Shown: positions 19,938 through 29,890 of the stretch, piece by piece
Layout: each line of letters starts with the position of its first letter
Numbering within the stretch: the stretch's first letter is position 1
Source of the DNA: Hondaea fermentalgiana
Taxonomy: Eukaryota; Sar; Bigyra; Thraustochytrida; Thraustochytriidae
Direction of reading: 5' to 3'
Assembly: GCA_014084085.1 (NCBI GenBank)
Contig: NPFB01000027.1
Coordinates: 98,904-162,903, forward strand
DNA: 64,000 nt
Translations under genes and position numbers: made by a program
Notes under the pieces: model-generated
Seen by the model: only the letters and a program-made list of their open reading frames with translations
What the model was told of the DNA's origin: nothing
Database searches by the model: none

Positions 19938-21140
19938 GTCATCAACCAACTCTCAATCCACCTCAGGCCAACCAACCCAAACCGCCGGAGCCGAGACCTT
20001 GCTGCTGTCCTCGCTGCTACTTGCCACGCGGGCGAGCGAGCGAGCGAGCGAGCGAACGAAGGAATGAACATGGAAAAGAAAGGAACCCAGGCAACAGAGT
20101 CGAGCCAATGAAATCGTCCGAAAGCAAGAAGGCAAGCAAGAAATCGCAGCAGAGCAACTCCAACTCCATCTACAACAACCACTACAAGCAACTCCTACGA
20201 GGGGACGAAGCTGCGCCGCTTCCGCCGCTTCTTCCGCCGTGTCGTGCCGGTGCCAATCGTCCCACTTCCTCCCGCCATTCCTCCATCCCTCCTCTTCGCC
20301 ACTCTCCCTTCCTCGTCCCTGCATCCGGCCCGACGCGGAACGTCAACAACTACAACGCGCTCGCAACGCTGCAGCTGCCCGCCCGGTCGCCGCAGCCACA
20401 CGATCGATCGCTCGCGCGCCGCACCCCGCCGTGCGCATGCAGCGCACCGCGTGCACTCGCGGGCGCCTTCTGCCTCGAAAACCCGGAGCGACATCCCCGC
20501 GCGCCGCAGAAAGATGGCGGGTCCCGGCGGCCAGCACCTGTGATGGGTGGCGGCCGCACGACGGGGAGAAAGAAAAGAAAGAATGAACGCGCGAACGAAC
20601 GAACGGATGGATGGATGGATGGGGAGGCAGGCAGGGAAACCCCGCGGCGGCCGCGCGCGTCCCGACGGCCGGCCGCGGGAGAGCGGCGAAGCGCGGCAGC
20701 GCAAGTCTGGACGCGGCGGAAGCGGCAGCTGGCAGGAGGAGGCGCGTCGCCGCCGCGCACGCCCGGTTGGATTCTCGCCGCCCGCTTCTACTTACCGCGC
20801 CCGCCGGTGCGATTCTGTCGGGACGATCTACCTCCCTCCCTCCCTCCGGGGCCTTCCTCTGCCGCTGGCGCACGCCGCGGCGATGGCGACGGAGGGGAGA
20901 CAGAGAGACGCAGGAAGCGTCCCGGCCGCGCCGCGCACGGTGAGGCACGGCTCGGCACGGCTCGGCACGGCGTCGCACGCCTCTCCGGCGAGTCAAGAGG
21001 AGGCGAGGCTCGAGTTGGGCGCCTGACACGGGCGGGCCACGTTTGGGATGAGGCGGTCGAAGAGTAGCACAGCAAAACGCGAACTCGGAGCCGAGCGCGA
21101 GAGTGGTGCCCAGGGAGGGAGCAGAGCCGAGCGAGGCAGG
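19938..21140. other. GC-rich spacer/leader with GCGA and GGAT repeats
   Basis: No supported gene. It contains a GCGA/ACGA tetranucleotide run (about 20034-20061), a GAAC/GGAT run (about 20589-20622) and a CCTC run (about 20830-20846). The long frames open here on both strands are Arg/Pro/Ser-rich composition artefacts. Confidence 0.5.
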
Positions 21141-21386
21141 ATGGAGCACACGGCCCGGCCGGCGCACGTGCCGCTGCCGTGCGGCGGAGGCGCGCTCGGA
21201 GGGGGCGCGCCGACGCGAGCGTCGCGCAAGCTCACGGCGCAGTTTATCCTGCAGAGGCAACGAGCGTGCGGGCCCGAGAGCGAGAAGGACCCAAACGCGC
21301 CAGAGTACGACGATGATGTGTTTGGCGACGAGGAAGAGGAGGAACCTTCGAGAGACATGTTTTTTGCCATGGACGAGCAAGCATGA
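21141..21386 (+). CDS. Hypothetical small acidic protein with TR-x3-KLT motif, pair member 2
   Basis: Unrecognised 81-residue product. It has a Gly/Pro-rich start, a basic segment GGGAPTRASRKLTAQFIL followed by QRQR, an acidic EYDDDVFGDEEEEE region and a MFFAMDEQA end. The open frame extends upstream to 21048, but the ATG at 21141 fits the resemblance to the gene at 19407, which shares the GG-x-TR-x3-KLT-x-IL-x-R-x-R order followed by an aromatic-acidic patch. Function unknown. Confidence 0.5.
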   Translation: MEHTARPAHVPLPCGGGALGGGAPTRASRKLTAQFILQRQRACGPESEKDPNAPEYDDDVFGDEEEEEPSRDMFFAMDEQA

Positions 21387-21498
21387 CAAACGTCAAACAT
21401 TGCTGTTCATTAGTTTCTATTTCCCCAGTATTTACTACCCCGGTATAGACCGATCGACCAATCGATTGAGCTGTCTGGTCGTCTGGCTGTCTGCTGGC

Positions 21499-21499
21499 A

Positions 21500-21550
<51 letters not shown>

Positions 21551-21556
21551 TGACTG
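21499..21556. repeat. ACTG tetranucleotide microsatellite
   Basis: About 14 near-perfect ACTG units with one interruption (ACTT). It lies just 3' of the minus-strand hypothetical gene and downstream of the small acidic-protein gene. Confidence 0.9.
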
Positions 21557-21581
21557 GTGAGCGCACACGAGCATGCGCGCA

Positions 21582-22472
21582 TTATGTCTGCACACGTAAC
21601 GTCGCGCACCATTGACCATGTTGAGAATCCCACGTTTCCGCAAGGCGCTCCTCCAATGACCATTCCTGAGAGAGAGCGCCAACATCGACCGCTGGTTCGA
21701 TGCGCGGCAAAGACGCGTGGACGCGTCCCGCAAACGTTGTTGCCAGTAGAGCTCTACGATAATTGAATAATGATGATGATGATGATGATTGTTTTGACCA
21801 CAGAAATCGAGCTGTACTCGGCCCGACCTCGAGACCCACAATGGAAACAGGGCGAGGCGACGCAGAGTAGACAGCAGCCAAAGCTGGGTCGAGTCCTCGA
21901 CCTCGGCAAACTGGCAAGACCTTGAAAAATGCACGCGCCGCAGCCATAGGGTCCCAAACGCCATCGAGCGCGCTCTCGATTCGAGCAACCTGCGCGTGCG
22001 GCGTAGCAATGACGCAAGACCTTTGCTCCGCAACGATATCCTTGAAAAGCATCGACTCACGCCATGGTAACGCGCCTGAAGCCGTGAGTACAGCCCAAAC
22101 GCGAGCGCAAGACGGGGTCATCCCCGCGGTTACGTTTTGCTCGAGTTCTTGCAAGACGGCCGCATCCTCCGAGGACAACAAGCCCTCGACGTTGTGAATT
22201 TCAGCACGCAGCGTCGCCACCTCCTCGCGCACGTTACGACCCGAGGTTAGCGTAAGGTCTGAGACGGCGCGCGAAGCTGCTAGCGTGAAGAGGTCCGCGA
22301 CGCTTCGGGGCGCAAACTCATGTTGGACCGCGTTGACACGGCCTCCAAGCGCGCCAAGCAGACAACACACGTGCAGGACGATGGGTCGGCCGTCGGTTGC
22401 GACCTCGCGTCTTAGCGCTGCCAGCGCGAGGGGCAGGGAGGCGCGCAGTCCTGGCGGAATCGCCTCGGCCAT
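21582..22472 (-). CDS. Hypothetical protein
   Basis: Unrecognised product of about 296 residues; the first ATG is at 22472 because the frame opens upstream with TTG. The N-terminal half is Ala/Leu/Val-rich and helical-looking, with a LQELEQ helix after LLSSEDAAV. The C-terminal third, after the WDPMAAARAFFK segment, is odd: it includes a Ser run from an ATG/CAT triplet microsatellite at 21773-21788, so that part may be intron or read-through into 3' sequence. No domain identified. A partial or spliced gene is quite possible. Confidence 0.45.
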   Translation of the reverse strand: MAEAIPPGLRASLPLALAALRREVATDGRPIVLHVCCLLGALGGRVNAVQHEFAPRSVADLFTLAASRAVSDLTLTSGRNVREEVATLRAEIHNVEGLLSSEDAAVLQELEQNVTAGMTPSCARVWAVLTASGALPWRESMLFKDIVAEQRSCVIATPHAQVARIESALDGVWDPMAAARAFFKVLPVCRGRGLDPALAAVYSASPRPVSIVGLEVGPSTARFLWSKQSSSSSSLFNYRRALLATTFAGRVHASLPRIEPAVDVGALSQEWSLEERLAETWDSQHGQWCATLRVQT

Positions 22473-24034
22473 GAAGTCCCGCCACTCCAACTTCTTTGTT
22501 CTCTGCTACAGTTTGTGACTGGCTATTTGAAAAGTCACGAATCAGCTACCATGTCTATAACAAGAGTACGGAGTACGAGCGCAGCGGCGACAATTTGAAG
22601 ATGCACGACCATGCAGCGCTCTCAAGCCCCTACAAGGCGGAAAGGGCGCTGGCTGGTTCAATTGCCACGGACTATGACTTGATGAGCGTTCTGTTTCGGA
22701 CAGGGCGATCACGAGGAAGCCAGTGAGGACGTGCACGACCTAACAAACACCACGCCGGTGAGTCTCTCCGCAGTTCTAAGTTCTTCGTTCTCAATGCTCT
22801 GCAACTTGACTTGCACGCCTCGGCACTTCGATACAAGCGGGTTCTGCAAGAATTCTGCAGACTCCATTGTCCCCAAGGCAGCGTTTGGGGCGGATAGAGC
22901 TATCATGGTTGCGAGGGGACGGTCCTTGCTCGCTCGGTCTCCATGTTGTCCGATTTCTTGGTCTGGCCAACGACAAGTCATATAGGGTGACAAGTTGGGG
23001 GCTCGAAAAGTATGGCTGGTCACGTCGTGCGACTAAGCACTGGGCTGACCGCTTCTGTATTTCAAAGTCCGATGCGCTTGGTGAAACTTAACGAACGTTG
23101 GCCCATTGCTCGTCAAGCTCATGGCCGATGCGTCCACACACTAGGCTAGGGCCAGCATGTAGTTCTTCAGCAGCCGTGCAACTCCCCAAATCTGCGTAAC
23201 GATCAAGAACGACACAGCCCTACTTATTCTGATTTTGATACCGTCTGCTTGTAAGATATTGACCTTATTCCTTATACCACGGAGATTCGGCACTCGCGAA
23301 TTCCGGCCTCACCGCCACGCAGACGCGCTCGCTCCCCAGCCGCCTGGCTGCCGGGGACACCTTGGGAGCACCCTGTGTCGCAGCCCCTACTTTCCTTCTA
23401 TACGTCAAGTCGTCGACGATGGAACCACAGCGCAGAACAGCGCGAAGGATCCACTTCGCACTGGCCTTGCGACCGTGTTTGGGGAGAAGTCTGCCGCACA
23501 GCTGAGCAGAGTGACAGGCACAGACAAGTTAACGAGTAGAGAAGCCAAACTTGCTACTAGCCAGCATCGTGCTGGACTTTGTTCAAGTCACTGAAACATA
23601 CAGTTTGGCACCGTTAAAGGTTGGTAGGCAACGCTGCCTCTACTCGAGTTTGGAGACGCTGTGTTGGTTCTTGCGCGATGTTATCCGATGTGCGCAAGGG
23701 CTTGCAAGCCGGCGACGCGAAACAAGCATTGGACAGCCACTTTAATCGCTGGCTGGTCACCACAATGAGTGGTCAACCCCCTTGATTGGTTGAGTCCGCC
23801 AACTTTCCAAAGGACCACGGCGGCTGTCAAGATCTCAGCCGGTTATGAGATGAAACACACAGATTAGGCCCATAAGCGATTTAACTTCGGCGGCCAGTGG
23901 CACAAGGCAAGGCGGGGGCGAATACTTCCCCGGCTCGAGAATCGAAAGCGACACGAGGTCCTGGCAAAGTCCCCTCTCGTATTGGGACCAAGGCTGAATT
24001 AAAGGCGCACGCAATACTCACGCAAAACCATTTT
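22473..24034. other. 1.5-kb spacer carrying one copy of a dispersed repeat
   Basis: No intact gene is supported. Several short open frames exist on both strands without domains. The segment 23569-23676 is closely similar to the reverse complement of 53118-53227 and is listed as a repeat. The rest may include decayed mobile or coding sequence. Confidence 0.5.
23569..23676 (+). repeat. Dispersed ~110-bp repeat, copy A
   Basis: From GTGCTGGACTTTGTTC to TTGCGC this segment matches the reverse complement of 53118-53227 at about nine in ten positions, with one 2-nt indel and a handful of substitutions. Read in one frame it could encode a VLDFV-x-VTETYSLAPLKVG peptide in both copies, so it may be a fragment of a shared protein or mobile element. 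Identity unknown. Confidence 0.85.
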
Positions 24035-25537
24035 TTACATAGATACTTCGGCGGGTGGCGCAAGGCGCAGCGGGAGCGGAAACTCCTCTGGCTCGAGATC
24101 ATCGGCGTCACGATCAACAGTGACAATGTCAACAAAGGCATCCTCATCGCGGATGTGACGGGCCGTTGCGGAAATGGACCCACGCCGGGGCTCCCCATGG
24201 CGCGGATTGCGGTCGAACTCGTCCTCGCGCTCGTGGTACGACTCATTTTCCTCAAGCTCGACAAAGTTTGGCGCAAAAGCTGTCCAGCTCTCGGAACGGT
24301 GCGTCGCCCACACGAGCATTTGCCCATCGCGACCGAGCGAAAGTACCATGGGTCGACGAGGATGCCAGAGTACTTGGCGTACCAAACCCCTGTCCGGCGC
24401 GAAAAGTTTGGCCATGTGCCGGCCCAGCACGTTCCACACGTGCAAAACGTGGCCATTCGCGCACCCTGCAATAATGTACTCGCCGTCTGGAGACACGTCG
24501 CAGCAAGCCCACTTGATATTTTCCACGCTGTCCTGGAAATCCTGAACGTGCGTAAGCTTACGGTCTTCGGCTCGCATCATGTGTATGACTTTGTCGTTTG
24601 CCTGCGCCAAAACAATCTTGGCCTTGGAAGCCACAATGCGCTTGGTCCAGCCCATACGCTTCGCGCTCTGGACGGGTCGCTCTGAGGCGACACGACACCT
24701 CGTTGCTGTCTCAAAGACGTGCACAGTGCCGCTCGCACCGCCCACATATACGCACTCGCCGTCGGTGCTAAATGCTGCGGGAACAGATCGTGGTGGCTTT
24801 TCACCAGACTCAAGGTCCCACTTAAGCTGATGCTCCACTGCCGTTCCTTGTTCCAGATCGATCTGTAAAAGCAATGGCCAGGGCACAGCGTCTTCGTCTG
24901 CCGGCGTTGACGCGGATGTTTTTTCATCTTTGCGAACAGCTTGCGACTGCGGCTGCGGCTGCGGCTGGCCCAGAGTACATGATCTGCACACGAGGCAAAG
25001 AATAGGATCCGAACTTTTGGTGCGCCTTGCAATTGCTGCCGAGCTCACAGGTAGGCGTTGACGCCAGCGAAAGTGACAGTGAAAGTCTTTGAGATCAAGA
25101 ATCGCCACCTCGCCCTCGGCGCTTGACGTGAGAAGCAAGCGGCTACCTTCGTTTGGCAAGTAGCTCACGGAGGTCACGCTCGCCTCATGACAGCGATGAA
25201 CTGTAATAACATGTCGCGTCATAAGGTCTCGGATCGCAATATACCCCGTGCGGGCCATTCCCGTTGCCACGTAGGAGCCGCCGCCGCTAAAGCCGCCACA
25301 GAGGGCTACCTCGACGCTGTTGGCATCGCGACGAGCGCGCTTGCGGCCAGGGCCGTTGCTCGTACGCTCGGTTGTGGTATCACGATCTTGCTCGGCGTCT
25401 TGCTTCGCCTCGGCAAGGTCTGCGCGCTGCGCCGAGGGCTGCGTCGAGGCCCCAAAGGCCGCAGGCGCTGGTAGCGTGGCCTCGAGAAAGCTTGGAAAAT
25501 CACTGGCAAACGGGTCTTTGAGCGTGAGGAGACTCAT
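24035..25537 (-). CDS. RBBP5: RbBP5 / Swd1-like WD40 subunit of Set1/MLL (COMPASS) complex
   Basis: A 500-residue WD40 propeller protein. The ATG at 25537 gives MSLLTLKDPFASDFP, matching the short pre-propeller segment of RbBP5; the open frame above it is leader. Blades include GYIAIRDLMTRHVI, EGEVAILDLKDFHCHFRW, GEYIIAGCANGHVLHVWN and GQMLVWATHRSESWTAFAPNF. Directly after the propeller, the signature VELEENESYHEREDEFD corresponds to the RbBP5 segment that activates the methyltransferase and contacts Ash2L. It acts in the nucleus in histone H3 lysine-4 methylation. A long disordered insert (Asp/Arg/Lys-rich, residues 35-70) precedes the propeller. Confidence is high because the post-propeller hinge is diagnostic. 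Confidence 0.93.
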   Translation of the reverse strand: MSLLTLKDPFASDFPSFLEATLPAPAAFGASTQPSAQRADLAEAKQDAEQDRDTTTERTSNGPGRKRARRDANSVEVALCGGFSGGGSYVATGMARTGYIAIRDLMTRHVITVHRCHEASVTSVSYLPNEGSRLLLTSSAEGEVAILDLKDFHCHFRWRQRLPVSSAAIARRTKSSDPILCLVCRSCTLGQPQPQPQSQAVRKDEKTSASTPADEDAVPWPLLLQIDLEQGTAVEHQLKWDLESGEKPPRSVPAAFSTDGECVYVGGASGTVHVFETATRCRVASERPVQSAKRMGWTKRIVASKAKIVLAQANDKVIHMMRAEDRKLTHVQDFQDSVENIKWACCDVSPDGEYIIAGCANGHVLHVWNVLGRHMAKLFAPDRGLVRQVLWHPRRPMVLSLGRDGQMLVWATHRSESWTAFAPNFVELEENESYHEREDEFDRNPRHGEPRRGSISATARHIRDEDAFVDIVTVDRDADDLEPEEFPLPLRLAPPAEVSM

Positions 25538-26587
25538 CTCGGTTGTTGGCTCGCGCAGCGGCCCTCTTCGTCCTCTCCGTCTCGCACCGTTTCCCCTTCC
25601 CTTGCGCGCCGGCGCTGCGTCGCGTTCTCTTCTTGGCCACGGTCTCCCCACTGATTGCTGCCGGATGCTCGCCAACGTTTTGCCTCTCCTATTTTTGGTG
25701 ATTTTTTTTTCCCTCAATGTGCAAATGTGCTTGTCTTCTTTTGACTGGCGGCAATCATGAGGCTTCCCGGCTGCTTACTGTACGTAGTATTCTGCAATGA
25801 AACTAGCCTCCATGAAAAGCGGCGCCTTTTCGGAAAAGGGCATGCTCTCTGTAGCTGCGTATAAACTAGGCTGGGCTAGGTAGTAGCGAGAGGAGTGTTT
25901 CAAGACTTTTTTGATGAACAAGCAGTTTCCTTGGATGCATTGCGTGAATGATGTCACAGAATGTGCAGAGAATGCTTGGTGGTCGGCGCTCAGCCACCTC
26001 TAGGAGTCTTTATACGATATCATCCACGAAATGAATGCAGTGGATAGCTTAGCTGCTCTGCTTGTTTCCGTTTTTCAAGCGCAAGACAAGCGTAACAACC
26101 TCTGTCCTTGATCTGGCGCAGTGTCTTTTTTCGATTCCTTTCTCCCGGCATTTGTATTTGAACACGGAAACGGGTGGGCATGTGGACGGCAAATACAAAA
26201 TTTCGAAGTCAAGTCAAGCAAGTCAACCAAAGTCGTCCTGACGTTGCCAGCCAGATTGGGAAGGTGTTGTGTCTCCACTACGTTCGCGGCTTCGGCTGGG
26301 TCCATCGAGAGGACGATTTCAAGGATGGGGAAGGAGGCCGCGTGTTTCGGCTACGAGCATGCCAATTCGGCTCTTCGTCCGTCCGCCTGAGCTTGACGAT
26401 CTTTCGAGACGAGACGAGGACCCTTACCCCAGCATATTCCTCGAAGGCCCAGGCAGGGCTTGCCTTGTCCGGGTCAGCAAACCCGAAACGAATGCTTCTT
26501 GCTCGCTGGCCTGTTCGCCTTCTCTACTGACAGTGAGTACTTGTTCCGCGGCTGGCTGCGGACATTGAGTAAACTCTGGCAAGCAAG
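25538..26587. other. Spacer, no confident gene
   Basis: Leader of the RbBP5 gene (T-rich near 25690-25712) and upstream region of the small-protein gene. A plus-strand frame near 26358-26530 is followed by a strong-looking GTGAGT donor (26532) and could be an untranslated or coding first exon of the 26588 gene. Not enough evidence to call it. Confidence 0.4.
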
Positions 26588-26767
26588 ATGCCGAGCGCCA
26601 AAATCGAAGTTGCCCCGGAATCCCGGGAGGGCTTGTCACGATCGCAGAGAAAGCAGCTCGCTTTTCAAGAGTATCAGGCTGCGTGCGCAGAGCGGCTCCG
26701 CTCACCATGGCACTTCCTCTTCATGCGACCGCCCTCGCCCTCGTCCTCGTCGCCCCAGTCCAAGTAG
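26588..26767 (+). CDS. Hypothetical 59-aa protein, EYQ/RSPW family member 1
   Basis: A short gene recognised by its likeness to the gene at 28559. Both begin MP-x-A(K/R)(I/V)-x-V, have a PE-x-R segment, then a charged helix ending EYQ-x2-C-x-E and the block RSPW-x2-LF, then a short low-complexity tail. Here the tail is Pro/Ser-rich and ends at TAG 26765-26767. Conservation across two separate loci in the same order, with changed wobble bases and flanks, argues that it is translated. No signal peptide or membrane span; basic helix and Trp-Leu-Phe end. Function unknown. It could have an upstream non-coding exon. Confidence 0.65.
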   Translation: MPSAKIEVAPESREGLSRSQRKQLAFQEYQAACAERLRSPWHFLFMRPPSPSSSSPQSK

Positions 26768-28558
26768 GACAGTCGACTGTAGCAGGCCAAGCCCACCTAA
26801 TGTATGTAAAGAAATGTGCCTGCCTGCCTGCCTGCCTATCAGCGTCTGGCCTCCAGCTCCGTCCCCAAACCACCCCACTCTTTATTATCCATCTCCTCTC
26901 CCTTGCACTTCGAACGATGCTGGCTGATGAGCTCGCCATAGCAGCGGCACCACGTCGTCGTCGTCGCCGCCGCCGGCCGCGACAGCGGCATTTGCGAGCA
27001 TTCAGAGGCGGCACGGACTCTGCACCGTTTGCGCCTGAATCGCTCGCGTGTTCGCCGCTTGCGATGAATCCCTCCCCTTCGATTCGACGCATTGCTTCAC
27101 CAAGCAAGCAAGCAAGCGAGCGAGCGAGCGAGCGAGCATACGTCACCTCGCTCACCCCTCCGCTTGCAGCTGCTGCGGCCGCCTGGAGTGCTGCCGGGGT
27201 CTGTCCCGGCAGCCAGCCCCTGGCGCGACTGCGGCTGCGAGCGCTCGCCGCCGCGGCGATGTATGCTGCCGTCGAACCCGCTGCGCGTGTCCAGTGTCGG
27301 GTTGGTCGATTCTCGCGCTGAGCCGGCGCGGCTGGCTGATGCTGCGCTGAGAGGCGGGCGTTCTCTCGAGAACGAGCCTCGGTCTCTCTCTCAGCTCAGC
27401 TCAGCTCAGCTCGCACACACGCTATCTTGCAACGCCGCAGACAGGACCGGGCGAATCAATCCAGCAAGAGCAGCTCCAGCTGCAGCTGCCACCGCTGCTG
27501 CAGCTGGCTGGACGTGGTGCAGGTGGCGGGAATGGAAGGAAAGAAGCTCGCGAGTTGCCTGCCACAGCTGGCGCGGCGTGGCTATGTGCAGCTAGCTCGT
27601 GCGCGCTCGTCCGCGAGCATGACCCAAGGAGGCCATTATGATGAAGAGGAGAGGAGAAGATTCCGCCAGTCTGGGGAGCGCGAATCATGTTTGCTCGCTC
27701 CAGGCTGCTGCAGCTGCCGCTGCGGCGACCACCACTGGACGGTGGCAGTGGTGGATGATGGCAAGCTGCAGCCATGGCTGCTGGCTCCGGTCGCACGGCG
27801 GGCCGCTCTCTCCTCTCGCGCTCGCTCGCCTCCTTCCTCGGCGGCGGTTCGGTGCCCGTGGACGCTCTCGCTCGCAGAACTCGAGCGCAGTTGCTCTTGT
27901 GACTCGGGCTCTGACTCGCGCGCAGTCGCGAAGCCAACTCCGCCCGCCACGTGCGCCTCGGGCCTCCGGCCGCTGCCAACGACGGGGCGAGCCCCGGCGG
28001 CCGCGAGATCTCGCGGCCGCCAAACCGTGGCCAGTGGCCCGGGCTCGCAGCCGTGGCATGTGAGCGGCGCGGCTCGGCGCGCTGCTGCTGCTGCCACTGC
28101 TGCGAGCAAGCAGGTTTGCCATGAAGAACTAGGCGGCTCAGCGGACCTCGGCCCTAGGTCAGAACCGAACCAGCAGCTCGAAGAAAGAGGGATTTCCTTT
28201 TTTACGGGCCAGCAGTTCTTGGTTCTTGGACTTGTCGGTGCAGCACCGTTGCGCGCTGGAAGCGGGGAAGCGCGGGAAGGAGTGGTCGAACTTGTCGAAG
28301 TCGGCACGGTCTCGCGGAGGCCGTGGCTCGGAGAGAGAGAGAGAGAGAGAGGGAGAAAGCTCAGCCAGCTGCGGCCACCATCAGCAGCCAGAGAAAGTCA
28401 CCAGCAAACCGCTAACGCAGCAAGCACGTTGCAGTTGAAGGTCCGAATTGACAGCAAGCGAGCGAGCAAGCGAGCAAGCAAGCAAGCAAGCAAGCAAGCA
28501 CGCAAGCGAGCGACTGAGGAAGCGAGCAAGAGCAAACAGCAAGCAGGCAGAAGAAAGG
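26768..28558. other. GC-rich spacer/leader with GCAA, GCGA and GA repeats
   Basis: Contains a GCAA/GCGA run (about 27104-27138), an AGCTC run (27391-27413), a GA dinucleotide run (about 28331-28352) and a long GCGA/GCAA run (about 28459-28513) directly upstream of the next small gene. A frame starting with ATG at 27532 begins with a presequence-like stretch (basic, Leu/Ala/Ser-rich, no acidic residues after the first three) and then becomes low-complexity; it may be a first exon, but I could not complete it. Confidence 0.45.
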
Positions 28559-28759
28559 ATGCCCAAGGCACGCGTCGCAGTGACTCTGCCCGAGGTGCGC
28601 GCTGACGCCACGCCCAAGGAACGTCGGGAGGCCAAGCTGCGCGAGTATCAGGAACGGTGCGAAGAGGCGAGCCACCGATCGCCATGGCAGCGCCTCTTCT
28701 TCGTGGCGCCCAAGAAGAACAAGCAACATCAGGACTCTGACCAGGCCGCTTCCGCCTAA
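28559..28759 (+). CDS. Hypothetical 66-aa protein, EYQ/RSPW family member 2
   Basis: A 66-residue, strongly charged product. After MPKARVAV come a PEVR segment, a Lys/Arg/Glu helix leading to REYQERCEEA, then RSPWQRLFFVAPKK and a Gln/Asp/Ala tail. It shares the EYQ-x2-C-x-E and RSPW-x2-LF signatures with the 59-residue product at 26588, same order and spacing, so the two are probably paralogues from a local duplication. No targeting signal or known domain. The single Cys and the Trp-Leu-Phe block suggest a binding surface rather than an enzyme (inference). Confidence 0.7.
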   Translation: MPKARVAVTLPEVRADATPKERREAKLREYQERCEEASHRSPWQRLFFVAPKKNKQHQDSDQAASA

Positions 28760-29890
28760 CAATCAGCAACCAGCTGCGGCTACAGCCACCAGCGTCTTCG
28801 CGTTCTCCATCCTCCATCTCCCCATCTCCATCTTCGTCTCGGCAAATTGTCCCAGCGTCCCTCATCTTTTGCATTCTCATCTTCATCTTCATCTTCATCT
28901 TCACCTCCATCTTCGTCTTCAGAAACGACGCTGTTATCGTGCACGCTCGCAAATCCTTACCGTGCACGATACCAACGCCTGCCCCCCTTTCTTTCTTCCT
29001 TCCCAGGGACGTCCTCGGCCCGTCCCGGCCATCTGCCCTTTGCCTAGTCCTGTAACCTGAAACCTATCTTGCCAAGTATTTTCCCCTCTCCCCCCACGTT
29101 CGGCGCGCGCACCGGACCCCGCGCGCGCGGGCCCGATGGCGCAATGCGCGGATGAATGCGCAAAGGCCGCCGCCGCACCCCCCGCGTGCCAGCGTGCGAG
29201 CGCGCGACAGCTGGCTGGCCGGCCGTCCGCAGCCGCACGCGCCCGCGTCCGCGTCCGCGTCTGCGTCCGCGTCTGCGTCCGGACGGCGGGGCTTGCCTTT
29301 TGAGAGGTACTCCTACGTTCACGGGCGCGCGCGATGGGATGGGATCGACAGCGACCGGTCGATCGAGGGGACGCATGCAGGATGTGCAAGTATGACCACG
29401 CCGAAGATAGGTGTGTGCGCCATCGCGCAAGCATTCTCCGAAGACGCGAGCATCGAACATCTTGCGCCGTCGGCGCAGGTTGTTTGTTGGCAACGAGGGC
29501 GGGCAGCAGACAGGGAAACAGAAGGCGCCGGAAGCGGCCCCGAGCGCCGAGGAGCACAGGCACGGGAGGGAGGCAAGGAGGGCGGCGCCGGCGTCAGCAG
29601 ATCAGACCAGACCAGATCAGATTGGGCGACCAGCGGCCGTCAGTCGGAGCGGCGTCGACGCGCCGGCTGCGAAGCGAGCGAGGCAGACTGCCAGCCGCGC
29701 GGTGCAGCGAAGCGGCGCGAGGGGAGAAGGGGGGAAGCGGCGAGCGAGGGGTGAGCACTGGAGCGAGCACGGTCCAGAGCCGTAGGGCAGGACCGCGTGC
29801 GCGCACCTCGAAGACAGACGAGCGAGGGAACGAGCGAAGGCCAGCCAGCCTGCTGCCTGCAGACTACTCGTCCGTGACGGAGAAGCAAAG
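28760..29890. other. Spacer and GC-rich leader of the sterol desaturase gene
   Basis: Contains a CATCTT/TCTTCA run (about 28876-28920) and a GCGTCC/GCGTCT run (about 29241-29280). Frames open across 29150-29890 are composition artefacts. No gene seen. Confidence 0.5.

Noticed and set aside
20021..21067. 348-codon frames on both strands in the GC-rich spacer
   Set aside because: Low-complexity translation of repeats and leader sequence; no conserved motif.
21499..21556. CRISPR-like regular repeat
   Set aside because: Simple ACTG microsatellite without spacers in a eukaryotic context.
23881..24471. Alternative frame overlapping the RbBP5 3' end
   Set aside because: Antisense-frame shadow on the same strand as RbBP5 in another phase; the propeller and hinge signatures fix the true frame.
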